From positions 6,448,001 to 6,512,000 of the forward strand of contig JAHREC010000018.1 of NCBI GenBank assembly GCA_020081605.1: a DNA stretch of 64,000 nucleotides, given 5' to 3'. Both the position numbers and the translations under genes were made by a program. The first letter of the stretch is position 1; every line of letters begins with the position of its first letter. The DNA comes from Albifimbria verrucaria (Eukaryota > Ascomycota > Sordariomycetes > Hypocreales > Stachybotryaceae). Positions 60,411-64,000 of this stretch are shown here, in pieces. The notes below the pieces were generated by a model. The model was not told the origin of the DNA and ran no database searches. It saw nothing but the letters and a program-made list of their open reading frames with translations.

Positions 60411-61861
60411 GTAACGGGCGAGAACGGAGATTGCAGAGAAACAAGACTTGGAACTTGAGAAAGAAAGAAAAATGACGTGAAAGGAATGAATGAAGAGAAC
60501 GAAGGGAAAGAAAACTAGGAATCGAAACTCATGATGCTAACTTCGCGGTATCTCGGCTCCTGGACCACAATCACTCTTAAATACACCAGGAGTTGGACAA
60601 CGGGTTATGGGCTCATATTGCACGTGTATCAAGCTATTGGATCTTGAACGAAGCAAGAATTGACCTGTGCAACTCGGACCCTAAGTGCCAAAAGAACCCT
60701 TGTGCGCTCAGCCGCATGTCCAGGGACGGTATGGCAAGCCACAATAGGATGATGACAATGAAACTCCCCTATGTCAGAATGCGGCACGGCGTTCCCTATT
60801 TGAAAAATGCTCCTTAACAGGCTAGTGCTCACAGAAATTTATTATTATTGCAAGGCTTTTCGTTGATTTATAGCAAACCTAGTGAACGAAACAACGCCGA
60901 AGGGAAAAGGAGGAGGCACGGCACCATATGGCCATTTTGGGAAACAATCAACATATACGAGATTGAGCACGCATGATATAATGCACAATTTGCCCATGGC
61001 ATCGCAGGAAGATGAAACGAGCTAGAATTGCCCGTGATGAACGTGGCTTTGAGGTCATCTTAAATCACTAGGCTGCTTTCTAGGTTATGCCTTCTAGGTT
61101 AAGTGCCTGGAACGGATATGCTCCGTCGCTATTCGTTACCGCTCCCTGGACATTTCTGTTATGCCCTGAGACTGATTTCGGGGCTTTATGTTTGCTTTTC
61201 ATGTGTACTAGATGAGCTATTAAGCTTTTCTCTTTGGTAAGACTTATATGCTGGCGACCCTTAACTACCATACCCTACACGGCATTCATTTTAAGTCACT
61301 GATTCCACTTGGTATTAAAGTAGAACGAAGACCGTGAAGTAATTGTTACAGAATAAATCGCACACAATTCTTACTAAGAACTGCTCCTACAGTTTATTGA
61401 ATACCGTTGCACCATATTGTCCGGTAGTATACGGACTCTGTTAGCAGGACAAGGATTCACTCTATCGTCTTCTTATATAAGCCTCTACTATGAATGACAA
61501 TGACCCCGTTGCCTGGATCTTTTCTACATAATATCGTTGACACAAAATAGCCCCTTTACTTGACGAAACGAGCCACTCTTAGGTCATCTTGGCGATTGAT
61601 GCATAATATAGTGACATAGCTGTTTGCAAGCGAAATCATACTATTTACTATGATTTATCGCAGTAAAGCTATTCTCTACCCGGTGCCTACTTGCTCACTG
61701 ATACGGTGATACCGTAGCAAATATTGATTGCAACTAGCGTGGCTTGGGCTTCCAACGTCACATGAATTCAACACCTCAACTGGTCGAATAAGCTTTTTAC
61801 CCCAGATGGCACTGAGGCCTGCCCTACCAGTGCATAAATTGGTTCATACTATTATTTGTCA
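60411..61861. other. Intergenic, about 1.45 kb
   Basis: Left part: promoter of the secreted-protein gene, with a purine-rich leader near 60455-60515. The remainder is AT-rich with short frames only. Confidence 0.45.
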
Positions 61862-64000
61862 CTATGTTTTAAATATATTTTTGCCAAGACAAGTCAGACA
61901 ATATATGCCGTAGAAAAAGGCGGAGAGGATGAAAGGTGTAGCATAACGTAAGGGTTCTGTAACTTCGAGGCCGGGGACCCAGACCAAATGGATTACGAAA
62001 TAGGGAGCATAGATCAACCCACAAAATATGAAATAGCAAAAATTCCTCCAAATGCGGCCCGTGTTGGTTCGCAACCATCGCTCCAGTGAAAGACCGAGGA
62101 GAATGCTCAGGGCGGTCGCATTTGGGTAGCCCAGGATGAGCAGATACATCAGTCCCAACTCTCCAACCCAAATTTCATACAAGGTGAATTCGGCTCTCAA
62201 ACTGTACATGAAGTTGAATGCCGTGAAAAAGACCGCGCATGTCCCCACAACCAAAGCGATAATGGGTATTAGTATGCAAACTGGCAGCCAGGGGCGTCTT
62301 CGTAGCTTGTCAAGTACTTTTGAAAAGGGTAGGGCGTAGTCAGTAGCCTGATTGCTTGCCTTGGCAAATGTGGGAGTCCGCCGGCCAATGAATGATGCTC
62401 CAAAGAACGCTGCAGCATGGGTTCATTATCTGTCAGTTGCTGTGGAGGTACTGTGTAACCCAATGCGCGGCTGTCATTTTGTGTGAAGATGTTCAGGGGA
62501 CGTCGTTTACACCAAGCTGTTGGCCATCACGATGTCTGAGCTTATTTTGCATTCTATAAAGTGCGAACGTGCCACTAGCGGAGATGACAGGGCCTAGCAG
62601 AAGTATCACGGGCAGCAGCTGACCAAACGTCCAGTGATTCTCTTCTGCTAATGCTTCCTTTATAGTTGATTTAAACGGTAGTTCGGGTATGTAGCGAGAG
62701 CTAACGAGTTTAGCCGTCCCCATAGTAGAATCGCGAGCAGCCAGTAGATCTACTGATCATTAATATCGTGACGGGATACTAATTTGGTGCATATTAGACG
62801 CTCACCTCACACAGCACAGAGCTAAATAGATCAATTGTAAGCCGCAGCATCAGAAATACTGCCACTAGCGGCGTCACGACCAAATCAAGCCACAGCTTGT
62901 GAACTAGTGGTGGACGGATTTCAAGAGAAGCCAGTTTCAGAATACCGCGGCGGGCGGTATTGCTCAATGGGTTTCTCAAGCCACCCTCGACACCCTTGGA
63001 GAGTGGACGAAACAATTTGACGGAGCGAGTTACAAAGCCGAATGCAAGCAGGGTCAGAGTGAATATCATTGCCTATACCACCAACGTGACCAGTTAGATA
63101 TTGGATACAAAGAGGAGAATCGGGAGAACCTTTAAAACTTGTAGAAATGTAAAGGCTAAGGATCGTGGCTGGAAAATCTTACCTGCCAAGGACCTGTGCT
63201 TGAAAGTGGTATGATCGCCTGCCCTGGAGGCAACTCGCGGAGGCTTTCCTCGCGACGTTCATTTCCGTAAGTCAGATTGAGATAACAAATGGCATAAGAG
63301 GCTGGCACGGTGGCAGGAACATAAGTACGACGTGCCTCCGACCAGTCGAAAAACCCGGTTGGTACGGCTGCAACGAAGAGCAGAACGGCGACCGACATCA
63401 TCAAGACATATCGGACATATTTTGCCCATGGGTAGGGGCTCAGGTAGTTCCGAAGGATTGTAAGACCTGACAGATGTGTTACCGTCGAGAACCAGGCAAG
63501 ATAGACAATAATCTGCCAGTGGAAGGCATCTAGACTGCTGCAACGCAGCAGAATGAAACCGCTAATTAGAATGCCGAGTCCTGTGACGATTTGGACATCG
63601 CACAATGCCAGGATGGACTTTTCATGTGCGAGCAAACGTAAGCTGGACGGAATTAACCTAGGCTGATCTCTAGACTGACCTCGTTGAACGCTTGCTGAAG
63701 ACTGCCCAAGCGCGACCGATCAACAGCAAATAGCTTTATGCGCCGAATGTGTCGGATGCATAGCACGTCAATTGTGTTTGGTCGCCACCAATCCGTATTC
63801 TGGCGTTGGGACGACGCTGATAAGGCTTTTACGTCTTCCCTCTGAAATGGGCAAGCTGCAGGGTCAAAGGCCAGGAGATAATTGCCCAGCATTAGAAGTA
63901 AAACGAGGTAGGCGGTCCCCACGAAGCCGATTGTAACCTGGCTCAGAGTCTGTCAGCGTCTCTTGGTCACTAGGCTTGACGAGAAGAACAGGTTGCACAC
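61862..64000 (-). CDS. Multi-pass membrane protein (5' end beyond the window)
   Basis: The right edge cuts the N-terminus. Visible exons, in coding order, include an N-terminal helix (AYLVLLLMLGNYLLAF) and WWRPNTIDVLCIRHIRRIKL. These are followed by LAHEKSILALCDVQIVTGLGIL, AFHWQIIVYLAWFSTVTHLSGL, YVRYVLMMSVAVLLFVAAVPT, FTLTLLAFGFVTRSVKLF, FGQLLPVILLLGPVISASG and several C-terminal helices (LGLMYLLILGY, FCYFIFCGLIYAPYFVIHLVW). The QIVTG and HWQI[IV]VYLAWFS.[VL]THLS elements mark a widespread ascomycete family of integral membrane proteins without assigned function, often annotated only as hypothetical. At least five introns or frame breaks separate the segments, and I did not fix each junction. 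Confidence 0.8.

Overview
The window is nuclear DNA of a filamentous ascomycete, probably a member of the Hypocreales. I infer this from short GT-AG introns of about 45-80 bp, Zn(II)2Cys6 regulators, an iterative highly reducing polyketide synthase, a NACHT-WD40 protein, an AA11 lytic polysaccharide monooxygenase and fungal delta-8-type sphingolipid desaturase architecture. The order assignment is inference only. I see no rRNA, tRNA, CRISPR or intact transposon.

Reading caution: almost every multi-kb gene is broken into overlapping frames. In the roughly 35-40 breaks I could resolve, the family-typical protein returns when one base is restored to a short homopolymer, so each break is a -1 shift. 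No break clearly required an inserted base or showed a nonsense decay pattern. I treat these genes as intact genes carrying homopolymer deletions (most likely sequence error) and give the outer span of each. Coordinates of introns and starts are my own splice readings.

Layout. 0-14.3 kb looks like the right part of a polyketide cluster. It holds a 5'-truncated PKS (AT-DH-cMT-KR-ACP-terminal reductase-like domain, no NRPS module and no recognisable ER), a cytochrome-b5-fused desaturase, an unrecognised regulator-like gene, and a four-exon P450. 14.8-15.7 kb has a Ser/Thr-rich putative GPI-anchored protein. 17.8-24.2 kb is one very long NLR-type gene: NACHT followed by about 34 WD40 repeats. 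24.5-32.5 kb carries a Zn2Cys6 factor, a metallo-beta-lactamase-fold hydrolase, a secreted GH43 and a LovD/beta-lactamase-like esterase. 34.5-40 kb has a secreted AA11 LPMO and a secreted M20 amidohydrolase. 42-46.4 kb has a second Zn2Cys6 factor and an Old Yellow Enzyme-type oxidoreductase. 47.3-51.3 kb has an unknown gene plus a VIT-vWA protein, bracketed by 166-bp diverged direct repeats. 53-64 kb has a PAF-acetylhydrolase-like secreted hydrolase, a third Zn2Cys6 factor, a secreted protein of unknown function and a multi-pass membrane protein cut by the right edge.

How the genes may work together: the PKS, P450 and possibly the desaturase could build and tailor one reduced, C-methylated polyketide, with a partner enoyl reductase expected elsewhere. 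Three pathway-type regulators, the lactamase-fold hydrolases, the OYE and the secreted CAZymes give the rest of the window an accessory, environment-facing character (secondary metabolism, detoxification, nutrition, allorecognition) rather than housekeeping.
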